Origin: an uncultured Cellvibrio sp.
Lineage (GTDB): Bacteria > Pseudomonadota > Gammaproteobacteria > Pseudomonadales > Cellvibrionaceae
Assembly: GCA_946482385.1 (NCBI GenBank)
Contig: CAMLRI010000196.1
Location: forward strand, 1-5,275
Direction of reading: 5' to 3'
DNA: 5,275 nt
Position 1 is the first letter of the stretch. Every line of letters begins with the position of its first letter. The notes under the pieces were generated by a model. That model had not been told where the DNA came from. It did no database searches and worked only from the letters and a program-made list of their open reading frames with translations. This document shows, piece by piece, positions 1-5,275 of the stretch. Made by a program: the position numbers and the translations under genes.

Positions 1-557
1 TTTTGTTTGCCAGCAATGGCAAGGCAGCGCGCTTCCGCGAATCGCAAGTGCGCGCGATGGGCCGCAGTTCGCGCGGTGTGCGCGGTATCCGTATGGCGGA
101 AGGCCAGCGGGTGGTTGGTATGGTAATTCCTCTGGCCGGCGGCCAAGTGCTTACCGTGAGCGAAAATGGTTACGGCAAGCGCACTGCAATCGACGAGTTC
201 CCCGCCAAAGGGCGTGGCTCCCAGGGTGTCATCGGTATGCAAACTACCGAGCGCAATGGTGAGCTGGTAGGCGCGGTTCAGGTGTTCGATGGCGAGGAGA
301 TTATGCTGATCTCCGATCTGGGCACCATGGTCAGAACCCGCGTCGATGAGGTTTCCCTGCTCAGCCGCAACACCCAGGGTGTGCGCCTGATTAAACTCAA
401 AGATGGCGAACGCATGCAGGGCTTGGAGCGAATCGAAGAAAGTGCCGATGAGAATGCCAAGCGCGAACTGGCGCATGCCGAAGGTGATGATGCCGAGCTT
501 CCGGATGATGCAGATGTAGGTGCCGAGGATCAGGCCGACGAGGCTGGCGACGCTTAA
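1..557 (+). CDS. gyrA: DNA gyrase subunit A, C-terminal part (5' end outside window)
   Basis: GyrA is the DNA-cleaving subunit of the A2B2 gyrase that introduces negative supercoils using ATP. Only about the last 185 codons are present; the frame is open at the left edge, so the TTG at position 3 is an internal codon. Visible are three copies of the repeated blade motif of the C-terminal beta-pinwheel that wraps DNA: SSRGVRGIRM (residues 22-31 of the fragment), GSQGVIGM (72-79) and NTQGVRLIKL (123-132). After about residue 144 the sequence becomes a low-complexity acidic tail rich in Asp, Glu and Ala, as in many proteobacterial GyrA proteins, where the tail modulates wrapping. The GyrA box, the catalytic tyrosine and the quinolone-resistance region lie upstream and cannot be assessed. 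ParC, the paralogue, is the main alternative, but the regular blades and acidic tail favour GyrA. The stop codon sits in the loop of a perfect hairpin. Confidence 0.95.
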   Translation, partial: LFASNGKAARFRESQVRAMGRSSRGVRGIRMAEGQRVVGMVIPLAGGQVLTVSENGYGKRTAIDEFPAKGRGSQGVIGMQTTERNGELVGAVQVFDGEEIMLISDLGTMVRTRVDEVSLLSRNTQGVRLIKLKDGERMQGLERIEESADENAKRELAHAEGDDAELPDDADVGAEDQADEAGDA

Positions 558-566
558 GTCGCCAGC
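543..566 (+). other. Perfect 9-bp hairpin enclosing the gyrA stop codon
   Basis: GCTGGCGAC (543-551) is exactly complementary to GTCGCCAGC (558-566), with the 6-base loop GCTTAA (552-557) holding the last alanine codon and the TAA stop. The stem is GC-rich and should be stable in RNA. No T-run follows (the next bases are GATTACGC), so it is not a canonical intrinsic terminator. It could block 3' exonuclease decay, pause polymerase, or help rho-dependent termination between gyrA and pheA. The structure is seen directly; its role is inferred. Confidence 0.6.
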
Positions 567-606
567 GATTACGCTTACCGATAACGCCGATACGGTGGTT
601 TGATAG

Positions 607-1716
607 ATGTCGATGGAACAAACCGAAGCGCAAAAACTGTTGGCCTTGCGCGATAAAATCGATGCAATTGATGAAGAGATCGGCCGCCTGATCAGCTCGC
701 GCGCCGAGTGCGCCCAGCAGGTTGCTGAAGTCAAAAAAGCCAACCTGCCTGAAGGTGCCAAAATTCTTTTCTATCGCCCGGAGCGCGAAGCGCAAGTGTT
801 GCGCAAGGCGATGGAGCGCAACCAGGGGCCGCTTAGCAACGAAGAAATGGCGCGCTTGTTTCGCGAAATCATGTCGGCTTGCCTGGCCCTGGAAAATCCC
901 ATCAAAGTTGCCTACCTCGGCCCTGAGGGTACTTTCACCCAGCAGGCGGCGCTCAAACATTTTGGCCATTCTGCCCAGGTAATGCCTCTGGCTGCCATCG
1001 ACGAAGTGTTTCGTGAGGTGGAAGCGGGCGCGGTAAATTACGGTGTGGTGCCGGTGGAAAACTCAACCGAAGGTGTAGTCAATCACACGCTCGATAATTT
1101 TATGGGTTCTAACCTGAAAATTTGCGGCGAAGTTGAGTTGCGCATTCACCATAACCTGATGGTATCCGATGTTACCAACCTCAACAGTATTAGTCGTATC
1201 TACTCCCATTCCCAATCCCTTGCGCAATGCCGCAAATGGCTGGATGCGCACTACCCCAAGGTGGAGCGTGTTGCGGTGAGCAGTAACGCCGAGGCGGCAA
1301 AGCGCTTAAAAGGTGAATGGAATGCGGCCGCTATAGCGGGCTCTATGGCGGCAGAGCTTTATGGCTTAAAAATGATTGCCGAAAAAATTGAGGATCAGCC
1401 GGATAACTCCACACGCTTCTTAATCATTGGCACTCAAGAAGTCCCGCCCAGTGGTGTTGATAAAACCTCCATAGTCGTCGCCATGCGCAATGAACCTGGC
1501 GCTTTGCATAACCTGCTGGAACCATTCCATCGTCACAGTATTGATTTAACCCGGGTTGAAACCCGCCCCTCGCGCACCGGTGCCTGGACCTACGTATTCT
1601 TCATTGATTTTGTTGGCCATGTGCAGGACCCATTAATCAGTGAAGTGATGAAAGAGTTGGCCGGTCGCTGCGCCGATCTTAAGTTGCTCGGCTCCTACCC
1701 CAAAGCGGTGATGTAA
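607..1716 (+). CDS. pheA: Bifunctional chorismate mutase / prephenate dehydratase (P-protein)
   Basis: This cytoplasmic enzyme rearranges chorismate to prephenate and then dehydrates and decarboxylates it to phenylpyruvate, the precursor of phenylalanine. The 369 residues show three domains in order. The AroQ-type chorismate mutase (about 8-95) begins LLALRDKIDAID, with Arg15, Arg32 and Lys43 matching E. coli Arg11, Arg28 and Lys39, followed by FYRPERE. The prephenate dehydratase (about 99-275) has AYLGPEGTF, VPVENSTEGVVNHTLDNF, YSHSQSLAQC and the catalytic STRF motif (268-271). The C-terminal ACT domain (about 287-365) has GALHNLL (298-304) and ETRP (318-321), matching the GALV and ESRP motifs for phenylalanine binding, so feedback inhibition is likely. 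ATG 607 is preferred because GGTGG (594-598) lies 8 bases upstream; ATG 613 would shorten the protein by only two residues. The gene lies 49 bases after gyrA and its stop overlaps the tyrA start, indicating co-translation. Confidence 0.97.
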   Translation: MSMEQTEAQKLLALRDKIDAIDEEIGRLISSRAECAQQVAEVKKANLPEGAKILFYRPEREAQVLRKAMERNQGPLSNEEMARLFREIMSACLALENPIKVAYLGPEGTFTQQAALKHFGHSAQVMPLAAIDEVFREVEAGAVNYGVVPVENSTEGVVNHTLDNFMGSNLKICGEVELRIHHNLMVSDVTNLNSISRIYSHSQSLAQCRKWLDAHYPKVERVAVSSNAEAAKRLKGEWNAAAIAGSMAAELYGLKMIAEKIEDQPDNSTRFLIIGTQEVPPSGVDKTSIVVAMRNEPGALHNLLEPFHRHSIDLTRVETRPSRTGAWTYVFFIDFVGHVQDPLISEVMKELAGRCADLKLLGSYPKAVM

Positions 1717-2627
1717 TGGCAGAGCCAATCATCAACAAATTTGTGGTTATTGGTATAGGGTTGATCGGCGGCAGTTTAGCTACCGGCCTTAAACAGCGCG
1801 GCGCTTGTCGCGAAGTTATAGGTATTTCACGCAAAGCGGATACCTGTGCTCAAGCTATTGCGCACGATGTGGTCGACCGCGCCTATACCTCGTTAAAGCA
1901 GATTGCTGCGGAGTTAGGGCAGGCGGATCTGGTATTTATTGCGGTGCCTACGCTATCGGTTCATTCGGTGTTTGAAGAAATCAAATCCTGCCTGGCTCCT
2001 GAAGTAACCGTTACCGATGGCGCCAGTGTAAAGGGCAGTGTGAAACGCGCCGCTGAGGCTGTCTTTGGTCGGGTGCCGGCGCAGTTGGTATTGGGGCATC
2101 CCATCGCAGGTTCGGAAAAAAGTGGCGTTACGGCGGCTAATCCGGATTTATATGCCCAGCACAGGGTGATCCTGACTCCTCTGGAAAATACGGCGTCCGA
2201 GCATCTTGATCGAGTCACGCGCATGTGGCAGGCCGTAGGTGCAGAGGTGCTTAGCATGTCGGTGGAAGAGCATGACGAAGTGCTTGGCGCCACTAGCCAT
2301 CTGCCTCATGTGATTGCTTATTCGCTGGTGGATACCCTGGCGCAGGATATAGGTAACCCCAATATTTTTCGCTATGCTGCCGGTGGTTTTCGCGATTTTA
2401 CCCGCATTGCCTCCAGTGATCCCGTGATGTGGCACGACATAATGCGCGCTAATAAAACCGCCATATTGCAATCCATGGATTTGTTTATCGATAACCTGAT
2501 GCGTCTGCGCGCAGGTATAGAGCGTGAAGATAGCGATTATTTATTGGCTGTGTTCAGTCGCGCTAAAGAGGCGCGTGATGAATTCACCCGTTTGCTTGCC
2601 CAGCGCGAAACCCCGGGTAAGCAGTAA
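1716..2627 (+). CDS. tyrA: Prephenate dehydrogenase, monofunctional
   Basis: TyrA oxidatively decarboxylates prephenate (or arogenate) to the tyrosine precursor using NAD(P)+. The 303 residues have an N-terminal Rossmann fold with VIGIGLIGGS (11-20), the GxGxxG dinucleotide motif. The active-site segment GHPIAGSE (127-134) contains the conserved His128. The helical C-terminal domain has SHLPH (194-198) and GGFRDFTRIASSDP (223-236), whose Arg230 is the expected prephenate-carboxylate ligand. There is no chorismate mutase domain, unlike the enterobacterial T-protein, and no fused AroA (EPSP synthase) domain, unlike the TyrA-AroA fusions of some pseudomonads; the protein stops soon after the helical domain. 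The ATG shares its A with the pheA TAA (TAATG), so translation is probably coupled, with GGTG (1707-1710) as a weak ribosome site. NAD versus NADP preference and prephenate versus arogenate specificity cannot be settled here. Confidence 0.95.
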   Translation: MAEPIINKFVVIGIGLIGGSLATGLKQRGACREVIGISRKADTCAQAIAHDVVDRAYTSLKQIAAELGQADLVFIAVPTLSVHSVFEEIKSCLAPEVTVTDGASVKGSVKRAAEAVFGRVPAQLVLGHPIAGSEKSGVTAANPDLYAQHRVILTPLENTASEHLDRVTRMWQAVGAEVLSMSVEEHDEVLGATSHLPHVIAYSLVDTLAQDIGNPNIFRYAAGGFRDFTRIASSDPVMWHDIMRANKTAILQSMDLFIDNLMRLRAGIEREDSDYLLAVFSRAKEARDEFTRLLAQRETPGKQ

Positions 2628-2656
2628 TCAAACTTCTGAGTATATCCATAGAAATA

Positions 2657-2669
2657 TTTAATCATTAAA
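2657..2669. promoter_or_regulatory. 13-bp T-N11-A dyad, candidate LysR-type (CysB?) operator
   Basis: TTTAAT-C-ATTAAA is a perfect inverted repeat with 6-bp arms around a single C, and its outer bases give the T-N11-A pattern typical of LysR-family sites. It overlaps the putative -35 of the cysDN promoter. CysB, a LysR-type protein, activates sulfate-assimilation genes in enterobacteria, so it is the obvious candidate regulator. The palindrome is seen; its protein partner is inferred, and AT-rich promoter DNA can produce such dyads by chance. Confidence 0.35.
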
Positions 2670-2693
2670 CCCCGGCTCCCTGCTCTATATAAT
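2665..2693 (+). promoter_or_regulatory. Candidate sigma70 promoter for cysDN
   Basis: A perfect -10 hexamer TATAAT (2688-2693) lies 17 bases after TTAAAC (2665-2670), which matches the -35 consensus TTGACA at only three positions. An AT-rich stretch (about 2638-2669) precedes it, as an UP element might. Initiation is expected near 2700, giving a leader of about 55 bases before cysD. A weak -35 with a perfect -10 suits an activator-dependent promoter. Confidence 0.55.
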
Positions 2694-2717
2694 CGCCGCT
2701 GTCTTCCGAACATTGGC

Positions 2718-2737
2718 GCTCCGAGAGGAGCCTTTTT
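2718..2737 (+). terminator. Short GNRA-loop hairpin with T-run in the cysDN leader
   Basis: GCTCC (2718-2722) pairs with GGAGC (2727-2731) around the tetraloop GAGA, and C plus five T's (2733-2737) follow. The stem has 5 bp, or 6 if C2717 is bulged and G2716 pairs with C2732. It resembles a weak intrinsic terminator. It may end transcripts reading through from tyrA, but it also lies downstream of the predicted cysDN start, where it would act as a partial attenuator or as leader structure. The stem is short for an efficient terminator. Confidence 0.4.
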
Positions 2738-2755
2738 CAATCTGGTATTTACTGC

Positions 2756-3664
2756 ATGTCAAACTACAACCTGACTCACCTCAAGCAACTCGAGGCCGAG
2801 AGTATTCACATTATCCGCGAAGTGGCCGCCGAATTTGATAACCCGGTTATGCTCTATTCGATTGGCAAGGACTCAGCGGTAATGATGCACCTGACCATGA
2901 AGGCCTTTTATCCGGGTAAACCACCCTTTCCATTGATGCATGTGGATACCACCTGGAAATTCCGTGAAATGATTGAGTTTCGCGATAAACGCGTCAAAGA
3001 ATTGGGTTGGGATCTGATTGTGCATATCAATCAGGAAGGCGTCGATATGGGCATAGGCCCTTTTACCCATGGCAGCGCCAAGCACACCGATGTGATGAAA
3101 ACCCAATCGCTCAAGCAGGCCCTGACCAAATACGGTTTCGATGCGGCTTTTGGCGGTGCTCGCCGCGATGAAGAAAAATCGCGGGCGAAAGAGCGCGTCT
3201 ATTCATTTCGCGACAAAAACCATCGTTGGGATCCTAAAAACCAGCGCCCCGAATTGTGGAATATATATAACGGACGTGTCGACAAAGGTGAGAGTATCCG
3301 TGTGTTCCCGTTGTCAAACTGGACCGAATTGGATATTTGGCAATACATCCATCTGGAAAATATCCCGATTGTGCCTTTGTATTTTGCGGCCAAACGCCCG
3401 GTGGTAGAGCGCGATGGTGTGTTGATTATGGTTGACGACGATCGCATGCCAATTGGCCCTAACGACAAGGTTGAGGAAAAAATGGTTCGCTTCCGTACGC
3501 TGGGTTGCTACCCATTGACCGGTGCTGTTGAATCTGAAGCGACCACTTTGCCGGAAATTATTCAGGAAATGCTGTTGACCACTACCTCTGAGCGTCAGGG
3601 TAGGGTAATTGACCATGACAGCGCCGGCTCTATGGAAAAGAAAAAACAAGAAGGTTATTTCTAA
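2756..3664 (+). CDS. cysD: Sulfate adenylyltransferase subunit 2 (ATP sulfurylase small subunit)
   Basis: CysD is the catalytic adenylyl-transfer subunit of the CysDN ATP sulfurylase, which makes adenosine 5'-phosphosulfate (APS) and pyrophosphate from sulfate and ATP, the first step of assimilatory sulfate reduction in the cytoplasm. The 302 residues equal the usual length in enterobacteria. The PP-loop is SIGKDSAVM (35-43), a member of the SGxDS-type ATP pyrophosphatase class shared with PAPS reductase. Other family signatures are [11 protein letters not shown] (62-72), the Arg/Lys-rich [15 protein letters not shown] (133-147), [15 protein letters not shown] (184-198), [16 protein letters not shown] (245-260) and the C-terminal [11 protein letters not shown] (276-286). 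No in-frame ATG, GTG or TTG lies in the 24 bases upstream of ATG 2756, and the ribosome site there is weak; GAGGAG at 2725-2730 is too far upstream. cysN follows after 53 bases, so the two are probably co-transcribed. Confidence 0.97.
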   Translation: MSNYNLTHLKQLEAESIHIIREVAAEFDNPVMLYSIGKDSAVMMHLTMKAFYPGKPPFPLMHVDTTWKFREMIEFRDKRVKELGWDLIVHINQEGVDMGIGPFTHGSAKHTDVMKTQSLKQALTKYGFDAAFGGARRDEEKSRAKERVYSFRDKNHRWDPKNQRPELWNIYNGRVDKGESIRVFPLSNWTELDIWQYIHLENIPIVPLYFAAKRPVVERDGVLIMVDDDRMPIGPNDKVEEKMVRFRTLGCYPLTGAVESEATTLPEIIQEMLLTTTSERQGRVIDHDSAGSMEKKKQEGYF

Positions 3665-3717
3665 TTTTCTTGTGCTGTTAACCCCTATTTAATTTTACGG
3701 ATTGCAACGAGACCTTT

Positions 3718-5136
3718 ATGAGTCACCAGTCTGAATTGATCGCGCAGGATATTAATGCTTACCTGGCGCAACACGAACAAAAAGAATTGCTGCGTTTTTT
3801 GACTTGCGGCAGTGTAGATGATGGCAAGAGCACTCTGATTGGTCGCTTGCTGCACGATTCCAAAATGATCTACGAAGATCAGTTGGAGGCCGTGCGTTCC
3901 GATAGCACCAAGCACGGCACCACCGGTGAAAAAATCGACCTGGCGCTGTTGGTGGATGGCTTGCAGGCTGAGCGCGAACAAGGGATTACTATTGATGTGG
4001 CCTACCGCTACTTCTCTACCTCCAAGCGCAAATTTATTATTGCCGATACACCCGGGCACGAGCAGTACACCCGCAATATGGCGACTGGTGCATCAACCTG
4101 TGATTTGGCAATTATTTTGATTGATGCCCGCCACGGTGTAATGACCCAAACCCGTCGCCACAGTTATATAGCCTCGCTGTTGGGAATTAAACACATTGTG
4201 GTTGCGATTAACAAAATGGATTTGATGGGCTTTGCTGAGTCTGTGTTTGAAAAAATCAAACAGGATTATCTGGCTTTTGCGGCCAAGCTGGGCATGGAAA
4301 ATGTCATTTTTGTGCCTATCTCGGCGCTGGATGGCGATAACGTGGTTAATCGCTCAGAAAAATCGCCTTGGTATCAGGGGCAAACACTGATGGAAATTTT
4401 GGAAACCGTGCCTATTGCGGGTGACAAAAACTACAGTGATTTCCGTTTCCCGGTGCAGTATGTCAATCGCCCCAATCTCAACTTCCGCGGTTTCTGCGGC
4501 AATGTGGCTTCGGGTGTGGTTAAAGTGGGCGATGAAATTCGTGTCCTGCCTTCGGGCAAAACCAGTCATGTGAAATCTATTGTAACTTTTGATGGCGATT
4601 TGCCCGAAGCCTTTAGTGGTCAGGCGGTTACACTTACCCTCACCGATGAAGTGGATATCAGCCGTGGCGATATGCTGGTGCTGGCACAGGATCAGGTGCC
4701 ACAATCCAATCATCTCAAGGCGCATTTGGTGTGGATGACTGAAAAAGCCATGCGCCCAGGCGCGGAGTATTTGTTTAAGTTCGCCAGCAAATTGGTGAGT
4801 GGGCAAATGGAAACCATTGAGTATCGCGTCGATGTAAATACCCAGGAGCACTCCCAGGTTGAGCAGTTGCAGCTTAATGATATCGCTTTGGTTAATGTGC
4901 TTTTAACCCAGCCTGTTGTGGCAGATAGCTACAAACAAAACCGGGCTACAGGCGCCTTTATTGTTATTGATCGTTTGACCAATATCACTGTAGGTGCGGG
5001 CATGGTGGTGGAGCAGTTGCAGGCTGCCCAGTTAACTCCCACCCAGTATTCACAGTTTGAGGTGGAGTTGAATGCCTTGGTTCGCAAGCATTTCCCACAT
5101 TGGGGTGCTGTGGATCTGCAGCAGTTGTTGAAATAA
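3718..5136 (+). CDS. cysN: Sulfate adenylyltransferase subunit 1 (GTPase subunit), unfused
   Basis: CysN is the regulatory GTPase of ATP sulfurylase; its GTP hydrolysis drives APS synthesis by CysD. It is an EF-Tu-like protein of 472 residues, close to the enterobacterial length of about 475. All G motifs are visible: G1 GSVDDGKST (31-39), G2 GITID (89-93, Thr91), G3 DTPGH (110-114), G4 NKMD (165-168) and G5 ISAL (201-204). Beta-barrel domains follow, including [10 protein letters not shown] (244-253) and [11 protein letters not shown] (256-266). The protein ends after the last barrel, so the APS kinase (CysC) domain found in CysNC fusions such as those of Pseudomonas is absent. ATG 3718 has a modest ribosome site, CGAGA (3708-3712), 5 bases upstream. 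A strong terminator begins 20 bases after the stop, so cysN is the last gene of this unit and cysC is not directly downstream. An elongation factor is excluded by the CysN-specific segments and the pairing with cysD. Confidence 0.97.
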   Translation: MSHQSELIAQDINAYLAQHEQKELLRFLTCGSVDDGKSTLIGRLLHDSKMIYEDQLEAVRSDSTKHGTTGEKIDLALLVDGLQAEREQGITIDVAYRYFSTSKRKFIIADTPGHEQYTRNMATGASTCDLAIILIDARHGVMTQTRRHSYIASLLGIKHIVVAINKMDLMGFAESVFEKIKQDYLAFAAKLGMENVIFVPISALDGDNVVNRSEKSPWYQGQTLMEILETVPIAGDKNYSDFRFPVQYVNRPNLNFRGFCGNVASGVVKVGDEIRVLPSGKTSHVKSIVTFDGDLPEAFSGQAVTLTLTDEVDISRGDMLVLAQDQVPQSNHLKAHLVWMTEKAMRPGAEYLFKFASKLVSGQMETIEYRVDVNTQEHSQVEQLQLNDIALVNVLLTQPVVADSYKQNRATGAFIVIDRLTNITVGAGMVVEQLQAAQLTPTQYSQFEVELNALVRKHFPHWGAVDLQQLLK

Positions 5137-5155
5137 TTTATAGCTGTCGTGTTAA

Positions 5156-5187
5156 GCAAAGGCTCCGGATTGGGGCCTTTGCCTTTT
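5156..5187 (+). terminator. Rho-independent terminator of cysDN
   Basis: An 11-bp stem (5156-5166 with 5172-5182) surrounds the 5-base loop GGATT. Its outer 8 bp, GCAAAGGC with GCCTTTGC, are perfect, followed by one T-G wobble and two C-G pairs. C and TTTT (5184-5187) come next. It starts 20 bases after the cysN stop. On the opposite strand only two T's follow the stem, so efficient bidirectional use is unlikely. Confidence 0.85.
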
Positions 5188-5275
5188 ATGGTCGAGAGAT
5201 TTTTGGTGCTATCTTCTCTGTCTCTGTCTCTGTCTCTGTCTCTGTCTCTGTCTCTGTCTCTGTCTCTGTCTCTGT
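5188..5275 (+). CDS. Possible start of a small reading frame running into the hexamer array (speculative)
   Basis: An ATG at 5188 opens a frame that stays open to the window edge: MVERFLVLS followed by Ser-Leu repeats, because each TCTCTG unit reads as TCT CTG. The start has a charged residue pair then hydrophobic residues, faintly like a signal peptide. Against it, there is no Shine-Dalgarno sequence before ATG 5188, the terminator of cysN ends directly at that codon, and no promoter fits between. TTG 5203 or GTG 5206, after GAGAG (5194-5198), are alternative starts. No family is recognised. A chance open frame caused by a stop-free repeat is the more likely explanation. Confidence 0.12.
   Translation, partial: MVERFLVLSSLSLSLSLSLSLSLSLSLSL
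5215..5275 (+). repeat. Perfect hexanucleotide tandem array (TCTCTG)n, running off the window
   Basis: Ten uninterrupted copies of TCTCTG (5215-5274) plus one further base reach the right edge; the true copy number is unknown. On the opposite strand the unit reads CAGAGA. The strand is strongly pyrimidine-rich. Length change by slippage in whole units would keep any reading frame. The array may vary between strains or cause an assembly break here. Confidence 0.97.

Noticed and set aside
397..969. A 190-codon open frame on the minus strand across the gyrA-pheA junction.
   Set aside because: It is antisense to two well-recognised genes. Its product is rich in His, Arg and Phe with no recognisable domain, as expected for the complement of a GC-biased coding strand.
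1714..1718. The TAATG stop/start overlap of pheA and tyrA as an unusual feature.
   Set aside because: One-base overlaps of this kind are common in bacterial operons and indicate translational coupling only; this is noted under tyrA.
2537..2740. A 67-codon minus-strand open frame covering the tyrA end and the cysDN promoter region.
   Set aside because: It overlaps the end of tyrA and the promoter elements, shows no domain, and its start lies in the leader hairpin's T-run region. Nothing supports translation.
2628..2755. Remnants of aroA, a riboswitch, or a small RNA between tyrA and cysD.
   Set aside because: Reading all frames gives no EPSP synthase-like residues. The 128 bases hold only the promoter, dyad and one short hairpin, and show no SAM-riboswitch-like structure.
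4354..4851. A 165-codon minus-strand open frame inside cysN.
   Set aside because: It lies wholly within the conserved cysN reading frame, has no ribosome site I could support, and its product resembles no known family.
5194..5275. The tandem array as a CRISPR array or part of an insertion sequence.
   Set aside because: The unit is 6 bases with no spacers, and no inverted terminal repeats, target duplication or transposase are present.

Overview
The window is core housekeeping DNA from a gammaproteobacterium, with every recognisable gene on the + strand. The CysD and CysN proteins are full-length relatives of the enterobacterial subunits. PheA has the chorismate mutase, prephenate dehydratase and ACT layout, with an FYRPERE segment of the pseudomonad type. 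The gyrA-pheA-tyrA order is a reduced form of the gyrA/serC/pheA/hisC/tyrA/aroA supraoperon known from Pseudomonas and relatives. A Cellvibrio- or Saccharophagus-like organism would fit, but that is an inference from gene content and moderate base composition, not from a database match.

Layout. Positions 1-557 hold the 3' end of gyrA (C-terminal DNA-wrapping domain and acidic tail). A perfect 9-bp hairpin encloses the gyrA stop codon. After a 49-base gap comes pheA (607-1716), whose stop codon overlaps the start of tyrA (1716-2627) by one base. A 128-base intergenic region follows. It contains a good sigma70-type promoter (TTAAAC-17-TATAAT), a 13-bp T-N11-A dyad overlapping the -35, and a small GNRA-loop hairpin followed by five T's. 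Then come cysD (2756-3664) and cysN (3718-5136), and a strong intrinsic terminator at 5156-5187. The window ends inside a perfect hexanucleotide tandem array (TCTCTG, at least 10 copies).

How the genes work together. PheA converts chorismate to phenylpyruvate and TyrA converts prephenate to 4-hydroxyphenylpyruvate, so this pair holds the branch point to phenylalanine and tyrosine. Neither an aminotransferase gene nor aroA lies beside them. CysD and CysN form ATP sulfurylase, which makes APS from sulfate at the expense of ATP and GTP. This CysN has no fused APS kinase domain and no cysC follows before the terminator. The aromatic and sulfate units look like separate transcription units that have become neighbours.

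I found no novel system here. The points worth a second look are the stop-codon hairpin of gyrA, the trimmed supraoperon, the cysDN leader, and the hexamer array with a possible small reading frame running into it.
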